NCBI GenBank assembly: GCA_024234635.1
Contig: JACKNX010000003.1
Location: 62,001 to 126,000 of the forward strand
Direction: 5' to 3'
Source of the DNA: Pseudomonadales bacterium
GTDB taxonomy: Bacteria > Pseudomonadota > Gammaproteobacteria > Pseudomonadales > Azotimanducaceae
DNA length: 64,000 bases
In this document: positions 39,601 to 45,344 of the stretch, in pieces
Position numbering within the stretch: position 1 is the stretch's first letter
Layout: each line of letters begins with the position of its first letter
Made by a program: the position numbers and the translations under genes
Notes under the pieces: generated by a model
The model's database searches: none
Told to the model about the DNA's origin: nothing
Seen by the model: only the letters and a program-made list of their open reading frames with translations

Positions 39601-42600
39601 CCAGATCAAGCACGACGCCGGCGCCGGCCAGATCGTCGAAGCGAAGCTGGTCGAAGCCCTGGCCGCCATCGAGCTGGTCGGCACCGGAACCGCCGGAAAT
39701 AGTGTCGTTGCCGTCGTTGCCGAACAGGAAATTCTGCCCGACATCACCCCGCAGAACATCCGCACCCGCAGTGCCGGAGACGTTCTCGATGCCGCGCAGT
39801 ACATCGTTGTCCTGGCCGGCGATCGTCGCCACGGCATCGAAGGCGCCATTGAGCGTTACGGTTATCGCGCTGGCGGCACCAAGACTGGAATAGTCCGCCC
39901 AGTCGCTCCCTTCGCCGCCATCAAAGGTATCGGCCCCAAGGCTGGTGAGGAGGTGATCGTCACCCGTTCCACCTTCCAGCAGGTCGACCCCGAGACCACC
40001 ATCCAGGGTATCGTTACCACCCAGACCACTGAGCGTGTTGTCACCGTCATCACCGGTGAGCGTATCGGAGAAGCTGGAGCCCTCCAGGTTCTCGATACTG
40101 ATGAAAGTGTCCTCGCCACCTTCACCATCATCCACCAGCGCTACCGCGGCAAGATCAATCGTCACGCCCCGCGGGGCTTGTGAATAGCTGGCCGTATCGG
40201 AACCCTGACCACCGACGAGGGTGTCGTCACCACCACGCCCCTGAAGGACATCATCGCCGCCACCGCCTGTCAGCACGTTGGCGAATCGGTCACCAACGAG
40301 CACGTCGTCATAACTGGAGCCGGTCAGATCCTCGATCTCCAGGATGACATCCTGACCACCCTGACCGTCATCGAGCACAACGCCCGTGGAGAGATCCAGA
40401 TCGACACCGGAACCCACCCGTGAGTAGTCCGCGCTGTCCCGTCCGTCGCCACCGATCAGCGTGTCATCACCCGCGCCACCCGCCAGCACGTCGTTTCCGT
40501 CACGTCCTTCCAGCACGTTGTCGCTGGCGTCGCCGAACAGCGTGTCATCGCCCGCCGTGGCAATGACGTTCTCAAGATTGCGGACGATCTGGTTTTCGGA
40601 ACCCGTAACGACGATCGTGCCATCCGCCGCACCGGCAAGTTCCACATGGATCGCGGTGGCATCGGCAAAGCCGCTGAAGTCGATGGTATCGAGGCCTGCA
40701 CCGCCATCGAGGCGATCCAGCCCATGGCTGACCAGGAAGCGATCATTGCCCGCGTCGCCGGCCAGGACATCGTTGCCTTCCTGGCCATCGATCGTGTCGT
40801 CGCCTCCAGCGCCGGCGATCGTGTCGTCACCGCCCGCACCCTGAAGGATCTGTCCGGCGTCACTGCCGGTGATGCGATCCGCGTAAGCGGAACCGGTGAC
40901 GTGTTCGAGGTTGCGCAGGTGATCCACTTCGGCGCCCATGACGGCAGTGGTATAGCCGTTGGCGTCCGGCGTCTCACCAAGGTTCAGCACCACCCCGGTC
41001 ACCGCATCGGAGAAGTCGGCGAAATCGCCTTCACCTTCGCCACCGTCCAGATGGTCGTTGCCCCGTCCCCCGGAAAGGCGGTCGTTTCCCAGACCGCCAA
41101 AAATGGTGTCCGCCTCCGCCGAGCCGATGACCCTGTCATCAAAATCGGTAGCAATGAAATTCTCGACGTTCAGAACAGTATCGATATCGCCGGAATCAAC
41201 GGTGACGTTGTTCGTCGTCTCGCTGAGGTTGGCCGTGATCGCTTTCGCGGAATCCGAGTAGTCGACGGTATCGACACCGCCCGCGCCATCGAGGGTGTCA
41301 AAACCGCCGTGGCCGATCAGCAGATCACTGCCCGCACCACCGTTGAAGGAGTTGTCCGCATCGTCACCGATCAGAACGTCGTCCGCGGACCCGGAGAGAA
41401 TGTTCTCGACCTGTCGCAGACGATCTTCCTCGAACAGATCGCCATCCGGATCGATCGTGACATAGGCAGCGCCACTATCGCTTTCCATCAGATCGGCAAT
41501 AATTCGCACCGCATAGGCGGAATAGTCCGCCGTATCCGAACCCGCTCCGCCCTCCAGGAGGTCGCTGCCCAGGCCACCGATCAGCGTGTCATTCCCGCGC
41601 CCGCCAATCAGCGTGTCGTCACCGCGGGCACCGAAAATCCAGTCGTTGCCGTCACCTGCGTCAACCACGTCGGTAGCCACTGCCCCGGTTATCGAATCGT
41701 TTCCGCTACCGGTAAATATGCGGTTTTCATTGGGGTTGTTCGCCAGAACCCAGACAAAATCGCCGTCAGCATCGAAGTAGTTGAGATCTTCCGCTCCGAA
41801 GACGTTTCGTACGACAACCTTCTGGTCGCCTTCCGTTTCCATGAAGGTCTGCAGAGGAGGCACCAGGAGGAAGCCATTCTCGTCCCGGGCAGTGGCATCA
41901 AACCGCGCTTCCAGCTTGATGTGGAGGGTGAACTCGTCATCGGATGGAACCGGATAAACCAGATTCACGCGCACGTTGCCACGCACGTCCAGCGACGGAT
42001 CGATGAGCTCGTAGCCGTTGGCCGTACGCACGGCGCCCTCGATGACAAAACCGTCGGGCAGCCCTTCGATGAGCAGGCGACTGGGTTTGAACCCCGCCGG
42101 AAGGATCGGCTGCAACTCGATTACCCGTGTCATGCGGGTTTCGCTGAAATAGCCGCTGTGATCGGCTTCCACGACCAGATCGACGTTCGACGTCGCCAGG
42201 TTGATGGTCTCCGTTGAATACTGGCTTTCGTTGCTTGGATCGAACGCGGACGCTTCCGAGCCACCGCCGCCACGCACGAACGGAATGCCATCCTGGACTT
42301 CGTTTACCTTGGACGGCTGCAGCAGGCGAATGTCGAACAGCGGTTTCTGTTCCGGGCTTTCCGGCGCTTCATCGACATTGAAAGAGATACCACTGCTGGA
42401 TGACTTCTCGACGATGGGAGGGCGCGGATCAACGAAAACACCTTCCTCGTCTACGGAACTCTTCTTTGCGTCACTCTTCTTCTGGTCGATCGCCGTATGT
42501 TGTTGCGCTGCCTGCGTCTGCTCCATCGCCTCCTTGATCGCCTGCATTACCGCAACCGCCGTGGCTTCGCTGGCAGCTTCGTCCTTGCTTTCTTCCTTGT

Positions 42601-42976
42601 TCTCGTTCTCCTGCTGTTGCTGGTCTTCCTCCATGGTGCCGCGCAGGATGCTGCTGATGGCGATGAAATCCTGAACGGACAGGTTGCCGATTTCACCCAC
42701 CTTCGAAAGAAATTCGTTGCCGAGGACCAGGTCATCATCAAACCAGATCTTGGGTGCCAGTTCCTCTTCGAACATGAGTAACGCCATGCCCGGGAACACC
42801 AGGCGGGTACCATCCGCTTTGGAAACCACCACGTCGGCATCGACGATATCCACCTGGACATCTTTGAAATCGACGCCTTTGAATACCAGGTCCACGCCTG
42901 GTCCGACGATGACGGTCTTGCTCTCGCCCTTTTCCAGTCCATCGAAAGAGACGATAACTTTGTTCTTATCGGTCAT
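24617..42976 (-). CDS. giant RTX-like calcium-binding surface/secreted protein (type I secretion substrate)
   Basis: The open frame codes for about 6,119 residues; restoring one base at 24696-24697 would give about 6,281. Residues 1-115 form a compact N-terminal domain, 115-175 a Gln/Glu/Lys/Ala-rich coiled-coil-like stretch, and 176-415 a linker with beta segments (RLLIEGLPDGFVIEGA). From about 420 the protein is a continuous series of RTX modules of about 75 residues with GGxGxDxL nonapeptides that bind calcium, each with a DYS or RFDDL strand and an IENV-type turn. No signal peptide. It is a likely giant adhesin or surface layer protein exported by the ABC/HlyD/TolC genes of the locus. The ATG at 42974-42976 was chosen because the family-like N-terminus begins there; 20 extra residues are possible. 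Confidence 0.9.
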   Translation of the reverse strand: MTDKNKVIVSFDGLEKGESKTVIVGPGVDLVFKGVDFKDVQVDIVDADVVVSKADGTRLVFPGMALLMFEEELAPKIWFDDDLVLGNEFLSKVGEIGNLSVQDFIAISSILRGTMEEDQQQQENENKEESKDEAASEATAVAVMQAIKEAMEQTQAAQQHTAIDQKKSDAKKSSVDEEGVFVDPRPPIVEKSSSSGISFNVDEAPESPEQKPLFDIRLLQPSKVNEVQDGIPFVRGGGGSEASAFDPSNESQYSTETINLATSNVDLVVEADHSGYFSETRMTRVIELQPILPAGFKPSRLLIEGLPDGFVIEGAVRTANGYELIDPSLDVRGNVRVNLVYPVPSDDEFTLHIKLEARFDATARDENGFLLVPPLQTFMETEGDQKVVVRNVFGAEDLNYFDADGDFVWVLANNPNENRIFTGSGNDSITGAVATDVVDAGDGNDWIFGARGDDTLIGGRGNDTLIGGLGSDLLEGGAGSDTADYSAYAVRIIADLMESDSGAAYVTIDPDGDLFEEDRLRQVENILSGSADDVLIGDDADNSFNGGAGSDLLIGHGGFDTLDGAGGVDTVDYSDSAKAITANLSETTNNVTVDSGDIDTVLNVENFIATDFDDRVIGSAEADTIFGGLGNDRLSGGRGNDHLDGGEGEGDFADFSDAVTGVVLNLGETPDANGYTTAVMGAEVDHLRNLEHVTGSAYADRITGSDAGQILQGAGGDDTIAGAGGDDTIDGQEGNDVLAGDAGNDRFLVSHGLDRLDGGAGLDTIDFSGFADATAIHVELAGAADGTIVVTGSENQIVRNLENVIATAGDDTLFGDASDNVLEGRDGNDVLAGGAGDDTLIGGDGRDSADYSRVGSGVDLDLSTGVVLDDGQGGQDVILEIEDLTGSSYDDVLVGDRFANVLTGGGGDDVLQGRGGDDTLVGGQGSDTASYSQAPRGVTIDLAAVALVDDGEGGEDTFISIENLEGSSFSDTLTGDDGDNTLSGLGGNDTLDGGLGVDLLEGGTGDDHLLTSLGADTFDGGEGSDWADYSSLGAASAITVTLNGAFDAVATIAGQDNDVLRGIENVSGTAGADVLRGDVGQNFLFGNDGNDTISGGSGADQLDGGQGFDQLRFDDLAGAGVVLDLATSSALYRGDSSVDSFAGFEIYLGSLQADEIISSAASDTVDGNAGNDTFFGGEGVDTFDGNSGSDTIDYSLYATANFITVTLDGANPVYVSVDGGDDTRIERIENVTGSAGNDQITGDALGNVLRGYIGNDVIDGADGDDSLYGDAGNDMFIHNLGDDLIDGGSGSDTLNYSSASNSIQVDLAAGEALNDGDGGVDTIVSVENVIATNLNDQLTGSSASNTLEGRGGNDIIRGGTGSDLLDGGAGAADQARFDDLLDAGVVLDLSNSTAYYTTDGSTDTLVGFELYYTTNQDDQIIGSAARDEAFGLGGADTFFASAGNDTLDGGLGRDVIDYSAAGVNFVTVTLNGENDATVTVNGGDNDVIRGIEGVVGTDGNDLLTGDAADNSLVGGAGNDVIRGGRGSDLLDGGADFDQLRFDELTVLGVELNLATGTASFGGDGSTDSFTGFEEYYTSNQNDIVNGSSAADVVFALNGKDTFNASAGVDTFDGGVGGDLIDYANLPGATRIVVTLSGATPATVTVNGGDNDLVQNIENVRGTAGADTITGDDENNTLYGVGGDDLLVGGVGDDLLDGGSANDTLRGGEGLDTLQGGSGLDTADYSGATGGVTADLSASLAVIDGDGGSDTLLNIENLLGSGNADNLRGNATVNTIDGGLGNDVIRGGAGSDLLLGGGGTDQAIFDDLGGGVILNLSAATATSLADGSVDSFSGFESYQASNVADTLIGSAGADVVFMLSGNDLLNASAGLDTLDGGADIDTLDYSGLAGITAIDVTLNGSINATVTVTGGDNDIIRNIENIVGSSGNDRIQGDGNTNVLEGRDGDDRLVASRGVDTLDGGVGSDTADYEVPSAASSIAVTLADTGDSIVTVTGGDNDVLRNIENVIGTAGRDIVTGNALANVLSGRGDNDTLNGGGGNDTLLGEAGSDLLLASTGSDVFDGGIDVDTLDYSGLAGITGVSFTLAGAADATVTVSGGSNDIVRNVEDVIGTAFADDMTGDAEDNVLQGLGGADRFGASGGADTMDGGGSVDTVDYSQLAGVLSIAVTLNGSTNATVQVVGGTNDTIRNIENVTGSGGGDTLIGDALTNILRGEGGADFLSGRGGADTLIGGTGIDTADYSGAGSAVTADLGAQLAAVDGDGGADVLLELENLRGSNFADTLHGDTGANLIEGGSGNDRILASAGADTLDGGANVDTADYSGLTGVNFINATLNGSLNATVVVNGGTNDVIRNVENLVGTTGNDTLTGDLNDNVLDGYIGDDFLRGRAGADILDGGDGIDTADYSLALGAVVADLGLGVSVQDGDGGTDSFLNIENLRGSNLADTLTGDANDNLINGNGGDDTLYGRGGDDTLDGNAGVNTADYATAAGPVVVDQALGQAIDDGDGGTDTLINIHNVRGTAFSDTLYGDGDDNALYGLGDNDVLRGRGGSDSLDGGAGVDTADYFEAASGINVNLGLNVASNDGDGGSDTFNSIENVNGSLFADRIEGNNGPNVLYGDAGNDRLLGGGGADTLDGGADTDVADYSTAAGAVSVDLATGQAANDGSGSVDTLLNIEDVTGSDFADLLQGNAGANRLDGGIGNDTLAGRGGNDSLVGGVDQDTADYRLAGAGVNVNLLTGVATDDGEGGSDTLSSIEHVFGSASADILRGNNDNNSLSGFAGNDTLSGGAGADVLDGGADIDTANYETAGGAVSVNLSVNLAAVDGDGATDTLLSIENVRGSLNADTLIGDENTNVLDGNSGNDELQGRGGVDTLIGGGGVDTASYALAAGSVVADLALNQVSNDGDGASDVLNGIENLTGSNQADTLYGSSGANLIIGGQEDDVLRGRGGVDTLDGGADIDTADYSEAANAVIVNLSLGQAANDGDGGADTLLNIENVTGSNANDILTGDAFANVLDGGIGQDTLSGRGGADTLIGGADVDLADYSTAVGGIVVNLALGSASNDGDGSADTLTGIENVRGSATDDQITGDGAKNLLLGDAGNDTFFASAGLDTIDGGLGNDTMSFAGVAAASAISVQLNGGTDALIDVTGMDDSVVRNIENVVGTTGADTIRGDSLVNTLDGAAGNDTIYGGNGSDVLIGGADSDQLRFDDLSGAGVTLDLANSTALFAGDGTTDTFSLFESYYLSNQDDTVIGSTGADLVFGLAGNDTFNASSGQDTFDGNAGIDFIDYSALGINFIVVTLNGSLDATVTVNGGDNDTVRNIENVIGSAGNDIINGDAQANVLNGSAGNDTLWGGAGMDSLQGGIGADLMLGSADSDTFDGGADIDTLDYSSQAGVTSVAVTLSGATFASVTLSGADNDLVANVENIIGSSGNDVLAGDNLTNILTGGAGNDTLSGHGGSDTLIGGADTDTVDYSDQIGINFISVTLNGASDAVVTVDGDANDTIREIENVIGSTGNDLIIGDLLANTLNGFEGDDTLVGGAGIDLIIGGDGIDTADYSQEVGITSVFVDLDGANTRTVTVTGGANDTIREVENVIGTAGNDTLDGDLNDNLLFGMDGNDLIRPELGNDTLDGGNGINTLSYNDLNTPVVVDMGVVSGGYFSVTVGAYTQLATNFANFTGSINNDQITGDSQNNVLFGDRGVDTIVGGGGADTLQGGDDTDTLTGGTGDDLLEGGAGDDWLIADAGADTFDGGADVNDMVDYSQQTGITGIKVTLNDATNATVTVTGDVNDVIRNVENVRGTAGADIIFGDNAANEFYALAGNDTLNGGAGTDYLDGGEDNDLFLGSAGQDFYQGGSGVDTMDFSAQAGINFISVTLSGSFTAAITIDGEDDDLAANVENVIGTAGNDSIWGDTEVNILQGLGGNDELAGRAGNDTLDGGADIDRVRYYEAAARVIVDLSAGTASDDGDGGVDTLIGIEDVWGSRYNDILTGDANDNSLNGWEGNDTFYGSGGADIMTGWSGTDTVDYSAQAGVNWIAVSLNGGTAVTVTVNGDVNDTISGIERVIGTDGNDRLTGDNLVNVLTGGDGDDTIDGWGGNDTLDGGNGADTLSYAGRGSSVVANMSAGTTFTVTVGGSETDTAISFTNLIGGLVADTLTGDAQDNIIDGRDQNDRLDGGAGNDTVIGGSGDDVIIANTGNDTYTGDGGYDYIDYRSQSGLGHIEVTMNGSGGYTAGVFNGVGALIETDIATGVEYIYGTAGADRFVSDSTGTDFSGEGGDDTFVATTGSNTIIGGSGVDTLDYSTAAGAVSVEMTTLFFGSFIVSDGGGGSDLVQGTERFIGSAQGDSIRGDANQAYIDGGGGNDSIYTRGAGATVLGGTGNDSILVQAANNSIVAGDGNDSVSVDEGAAVSSGQVFDGGNDTDTLSYAAVDSGITSLSLTLANTGNSTVTINGSITNTIRNFENFTGSRGNDTITGNTGTNILGGHEGDDTFIASAGADTVDGGAGSDTVDFSALGATSISVTLNTSTSATVTVGGGTNQVVVNVENLIGTAGNDVLAGDSANNLLRGDAGNDTIYGSLGSDNLQGGANTDLLRYDTIGVGLVVNIATGTATASGSFFDTFSGFEQYIFTNQVDLITGSSGADTIDAGDGDDTVIGTAGADSLDGGAGNDIIDYSALGGVTGISVTLNGGVTSTVTVTGGQNNTIVNFESLIGSAGDDIITGDGANNVLDGSSGADTLNGGAGNDTLSGSAGNDLFVASDGNDVMDGGINTDTVDYSASSGSAIAVTLNGATDATVTVTGGDNDTVRNIENVTGTGGADVITGDALANFLRGLGSADTLAGGGGNDTLDGGAGNDTLDGGTGADLIYGDAGADVIQGGSEVDTLDYSASGLTAIQVTLNGATNATVTVTGDVNDTVANVENIIGTTGTDVIYGDTQVNVLSGFSGDDTLFGGAGADTLDGGADVDTVNYGTVGALVIVNLSSGLAVADGTGSTDTLIAIENVVGSAFADTITGSAGANVLLGGAGNDTLTGRGGIDLLNGEGGINTADYSTAAGPVTASLLAGAASNDGDGATDTLVNIQNLFGSALADTLTGDGTGNTLAGNGGNDVLAGGGGVDVLDGGAGTSDTATYASAAGSVVASLLALSATSDGDGASDTFIGIENLTGSANADTLTGDTGSNILTGNGGNDLLAAGDGNDTVVGSAGNDSLVAGNGADLFDGGADTDTLDYTGSAATAITVTLTGSTDATVLVGGDGNDTVRNVENIIATAGADTVTGDSAVNILYGMAGNDMLAGRAGNDTLDGGANTDTADYSAAAGGVTANIATQTASNDGDGSSDVFVSIENLAGSAFADTLSGDGAVNVLTGGSGNDLLAGGGGIDTLDGGGDTDTVDYGNAGGTVVVDLQAQATSNDGDGASDVLISIENVRGSNVADTLTGSSGVNTLVGNGGDDLLIAAAGNDSVDGGAGNDSIVAGDGADVFDGGANVDTLDYTGSAATAIAVTLNGATNATVTVTGDSNDTVRNIENITATAGADSLTGDSLANVLSGMGGNDTLAGRGGNDTLDGGAATDTVTYVDAASGVTASLATQSASNDGDGGSDTFISIENLIGSGNADTLSGSTGAETISGGSGDDLISAGTGDDSVDGGAGNDSIVASDGADVFDGGADTDTLDYSGSSATAINVTLNGATNTTVTVTGDANDTIRNIENIIGTGGVDILTGDAFANMLSGTSGNDTLAGRGGDDTLDGGADTDTVSYLLAAGGVNASLLTQSATNDGDGGSDTFISIENLIGSNSADTLTGSVGANILAGGVGNDRLFGLGGNDTLDGGNDTDIADYSGAAAGVTADLSTQTAAVDGDGGSDTLISIENLVGSNQADTLTGSTGANHIQGGNGDDTISAGAGNDTVEGDSGNDYIVAGDGADIFIGGANTDTLDYSGSAASAISVVLNGSTNATVTVTGDASDTVNGIENIIGTGGVDLITGDSVANVLSGMGGNDTLAGRGGNDILDGGAATDTADYTNAAGPVIANLGTQSASDDGDGGSDTFISIENLKGSANADTLTGANGANMIEGSAGNDTIDAGVGNDTVFGGNDNDLLIGGTASTHSMAGLAPIRWTIRPTLAISAFR
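24700..41719 (-). repeat. RTX repeat array inside the giant gene (about 17 kb)
   Basis: Roughly 70-80 tandem modules of about 220-240 bp, estimated from unit length. Three flavours recur: DYS followed by VTLNG and TVTVxGG; DYS followed by VNL and a DGDGGxDTL loop; and a rarer RFDDL/STDSF type followed by SNQ and an IGS turn. Six of the last type are seen, near 39630, 38840, 38345, 37560, 33355 and 29200. Modules are similar in protein but diverged in DNA, so the array is old rather than freshly amplified. Confidence 0.85.
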
Positions 42977-43334
42977 ATCTGCTCTGCACCATGTACCCAA
43001 ATGCCTGCTACGGTCCCTGGCTAACACGTGCGCCACCGCCCTTCAGGCAGCAGCGAACGGCGACTTCTCCGGTCGCCTATCAACACTAGTGGAATTCACA
43101 CTCAGCGTCCGTGTAGTACCAGCGATTCGTGACAGCCATCACGGCAGAACCGGCACCAGGCAGCCATTCTTACGCGACGAAGCAGCCAAGGCGTTTTCCT
43201 GCATTGGAAGCGACGCGTTCGTCTGCTAGTTTGATAGTGGGCCGGAACAGCAGGATATCGTTCCCGCCAGCTCGAATTTTGACAGGGATTTCACGAGCGT
43301 CAGGACATTGACGCCCGCGTGCAAGGGACTGTGG
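42977..43334. promoter_or_regulatory. divergent control region between giant gene and MotAB-like/TolC operon
   Basis: This 358-bp gap separates the starts of the giant RTX-like gene (minus) and the MotA-like gene (plus), so it should hold both promoters. On the plus strand a perfect TTGACA lies at 43279-43284, but the matching -10 (GACATT near 43304) is poor. AAGGG lies 8 bases before the ATG at 43335. No clear promoter or operator for the giant gene was found, and no gene is seen. Confidence 0.4.
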
Positions 43335-44702
43335 ATGAAGAAGCCCAAGTTTTCGCTGCGACGTCAGATTTCCGTCGATCCGGACAATCGCGCCGTTCCC
43401 CTGAATCTTCTTGAGTACGTTACCTGGGGAATATTCGGCACGTTTGCGCTGACGGTGGTCGCTGCCTATTCAAGCTGGTCGTTGATCGCCAATGCCTTCG
43501 GTTCCGGCGCGGTACTCAACGGTACAATCATATCCATTGCCGTGATCGGCGTTGGCCGTTCGATCTGGTCCAACCTTCGCCTCTGGGCAACTGCCCGCTA
43601 TATGCACGCGATCGACCTGGTGAAATCGCGAACGGAGCCGCTTCAGGAGAAAGAATTCAACTGGTTCCGCTCGCAGCTGAAGACCACGGGCAGACTGCTC
43701 GATACAAAGCAGATGGCGGACTTGCTGGAAAACCTGCCGCGGATGGGGCACCTGAACATCACGGACAACGATGCCCGGATGATCAAGTCAAAGCTGGGTT
43801 TCCGTGTCAGCCTGATGCGTGCGAACACGGGATTTCTCGCGGGTATCCTGGTCATGTTGGGCTTGCTCGGTACCTTTCTTGGTCTGCTCAATACGATCGA
43901 CTCGATCGGTGTCGCCATGGGCAGCATGTCCAGCATTGGTGATGCGGATCCGGAAGCAATGTCAGCGTTTCTCGCCTCCATCGCCGCGCCGCTGAAGGGT
44001 ATGGGACTGGCGTTCAGTTCGTCTTTGTTCGGCCTGTCAGGATCGCTCCTGATCAGCTTCGTCAACTACCTCTGCGGCGGCGTACACGACCGGTTCATCG
44101 AAAACTGCAGTCGTTGGATCGACGATCGCATTCCGACACCGAGCCAGGAAGCACGAAAGGCCGAGGCAGACCCGAAGGTTGCCAGTTCCGACGAACTGAA
44201 GGCATGGCTTGCGGGCTTCGTGCAGACCGCCACACACACAAATCGTCACATCGAGACGCTCATCGGCTCCATTGCCGAGCAGCTGACTGCAATGCAAAGC
44301 GTCATGCGGAACAACCGGGCTCTGTTTGCCCTGAACAAGTCCAACCACGATGAGCTGAAGGAACTTCGTCGCGGCTACGCTCGCGGTCTCTCCGTGGTGC
44401 GCAAGGAAATCAACGATCGGGCGGTCGAGCTTTCACGAAAGCTCAATGCAAGCCGAAACCAGGGCGCCGCGGTCGAAGCCATTGCCAGTACCACGGGCGA
44501 TACCATCCAGGCCGCACAGGCTCGCACGGTACAGGAAAGTCAGGAACAGCTCTCCATGCTGGTGGACGAACTGCAAACCCTGCTCGAGGAACAGCAGGTC
44601 GTTCAGGAAATGCGGGCGCGCCACGACGACACATTGCAGGGTCTACCACCGACGCTACGCGACAGTACGCCGCTGCAGCCGAATGAGAATCCGGAGCGAT
44701 GA
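43335..44702 (+). CDS. MotA/TolQ/ExbB-like inner-membrane protein of the secretion locus (SiiB-like)
   Basis: A 455-residue protein with four predicted membrane helices (about 28-50, 60-78, 165-188 and 220-248) and a long cytoplasmic helical tail (about 265-455). Helix three (GFLAGILVMLGLLGTFLGLL) and the AAPLKGMGLAFSSSLFGLSGSLL segment match the MotA/TolQ/ExbB core. It is longer than ExbB/TolQ because of the extra tail. The stop overlaps the start of the MotB-like gene (ATGA, 44699-44702). Sited opposite a giant secreted protein and before a TolC gene, it corresponds in position and type to SiiB of the Salmonella SPI-4 system; that parallel is inference. The ATG at 43335 has AAGGG upstream. 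Confidence 0.88.
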   Translation: MKKPKFSLRRQISVDPDNRAVPLNLLEYVTWGIFGTFALTVVAAYSSWSLIANAFGSGAVLNGTIISIAVIGVGRSIWSNLRLWATARYMHAIDLVKSRTEPLQEKEFNWFRSQLKTTGRLLDTKQMADLLENLPRMGHLNITDNDARMIKSKLGFRVSLMRANTGFLAGILVMLGLLGTFLGLLNTIDSIGVAMGSMSSIGDADPEAMSAFLASIAAPLKGMGLAFSSSLFGLSGSLLISFVNYLCGGVHDRFIENCSRWIDDRIPTPSQEARKAEADPKVASSDELKAWLAGFVQTATHTNRHIETLIGSIAEQLTAMQSVMRNNRALFALNKSNHDELKELRRGYARGLSVVRKEINDRAVELSRKLNASRNQGAAVEAIASTTGDTIQAAQARTVQESQEQLSMLVDELQTLLEEQQVVQEMRARHDDTLQGLPPTLRDSTPLQPNENPER

Positions 44703-45331
44703 GTTCCAGCGACGACATCGAAGGCAACTCCTGGCCAGGGTTCGTCGACATCCTGTCGGCGACCATCATGATGTTCATGTTCTTCGTGCTCATCACCGCC
44801 GTGGCGCTGTTTTTCCACGTAATCACGTTCACGAGCAGGGAAGATCCCGTTACCGTCGAGGAACTGGAGGTCACCAAACAACAGGTTGTGGTACTGGAAG
44901 AGCAGAACGACGAACTGCGTAAGAAAGTGGCCGGACTCGAACAGAAGTCCATGGAGATCGACGCCAGCTTCTCTGAATCGGAAGGCGACCAGAATTTCAA
45001 GATCTCCGACGACGGCATGACATTGACGGTGTTCTTTGGCGCCAATTCCATCACCGTCACTCAAGATACCAGCGACGCCATCGTCAATTTCGTCAACATT
45101 GCCCTGTCACGCTACGGCGGACGACTGCGGGCCAATATTACGTCTCCGAAGACCCGCAGCAGCATCGAAACGGTAGCTCGCAAGGTGGCGGTGGCCCGGA
45201 TCCTCAATACGCGTAACTCGTTGCTGAAAACGGAACTCGCACGCCAGTCGATCATGTTTGGCGTGAAGCGCAGCGAAAAGGTCGATGGTGACTACAACTG
45301 GGCGCAGATAACGCTCTCGGTGGCGAAATGA
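44699..45331 (+). CDS. MotB-like single-helix membrane protein (SiiA-like)
   Basis: A 210-residue protein with one N-terminal membrane helix (about 13-42) starting SWPGFVDILSATIMMFMFF, in which Asp17 takes the place of the proton-carrying aspartate of MotB (Asp32 in E. coli). A coiled coil (about 55-85) and a C-terminal domain (about 95-210) with an OmpA/MotB-like helix-strand pattern follow. It should sit in the inner membrane with the C-terminal part in the periplasm. Four-base overlap with the MotA-like gene implies a fixed partnership as a proton channel. It is 13 bp upstream of the TolC gene. Confidence 0.87.
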   Translation: MSSSDDIEGNSWPGFVDILSATIMMFMFFVLITAVALFFHVITFTSREDPVTVEELEVTKQQVVVLEEQNDELRKKVAGLEQKSMEIDASFSESEGDQNFKISDDGMTLTVFFGANSITVTQDTSDAIVNFVNIALSRYGGRLRANITSPKTRSSIETVARKVAVARILNTRNSLLKTELARQSIMFGVKRSEKVDGDYNWAQITLSVAK

Positions 45332-45344
45332 GGAAGACGCGGCA

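Noticed and set aside
24700..41719. Regular repeats that might be taken for a CRISPR or minisatellite array.
   Set aside because: The repeats are in frame, about 225 bp, diverged in DNA and conserved as RTX protein modules; no short identical repeats with unique spacers.
24686..42217. Several long plus-strand open frames within the giant gene, with valine/isoleucine/glycine repeats.
   Set aside because: They are the reverse complement of the RTX modules and repeat with the same period; no start signals or domains.
43335..45331. Flagellar stator motA/motB.
   Set aside because: No flagellar genes nearby, the MotA-like protein has a long extra C-terminal tail, and the pair is fused into an operon with TolC.
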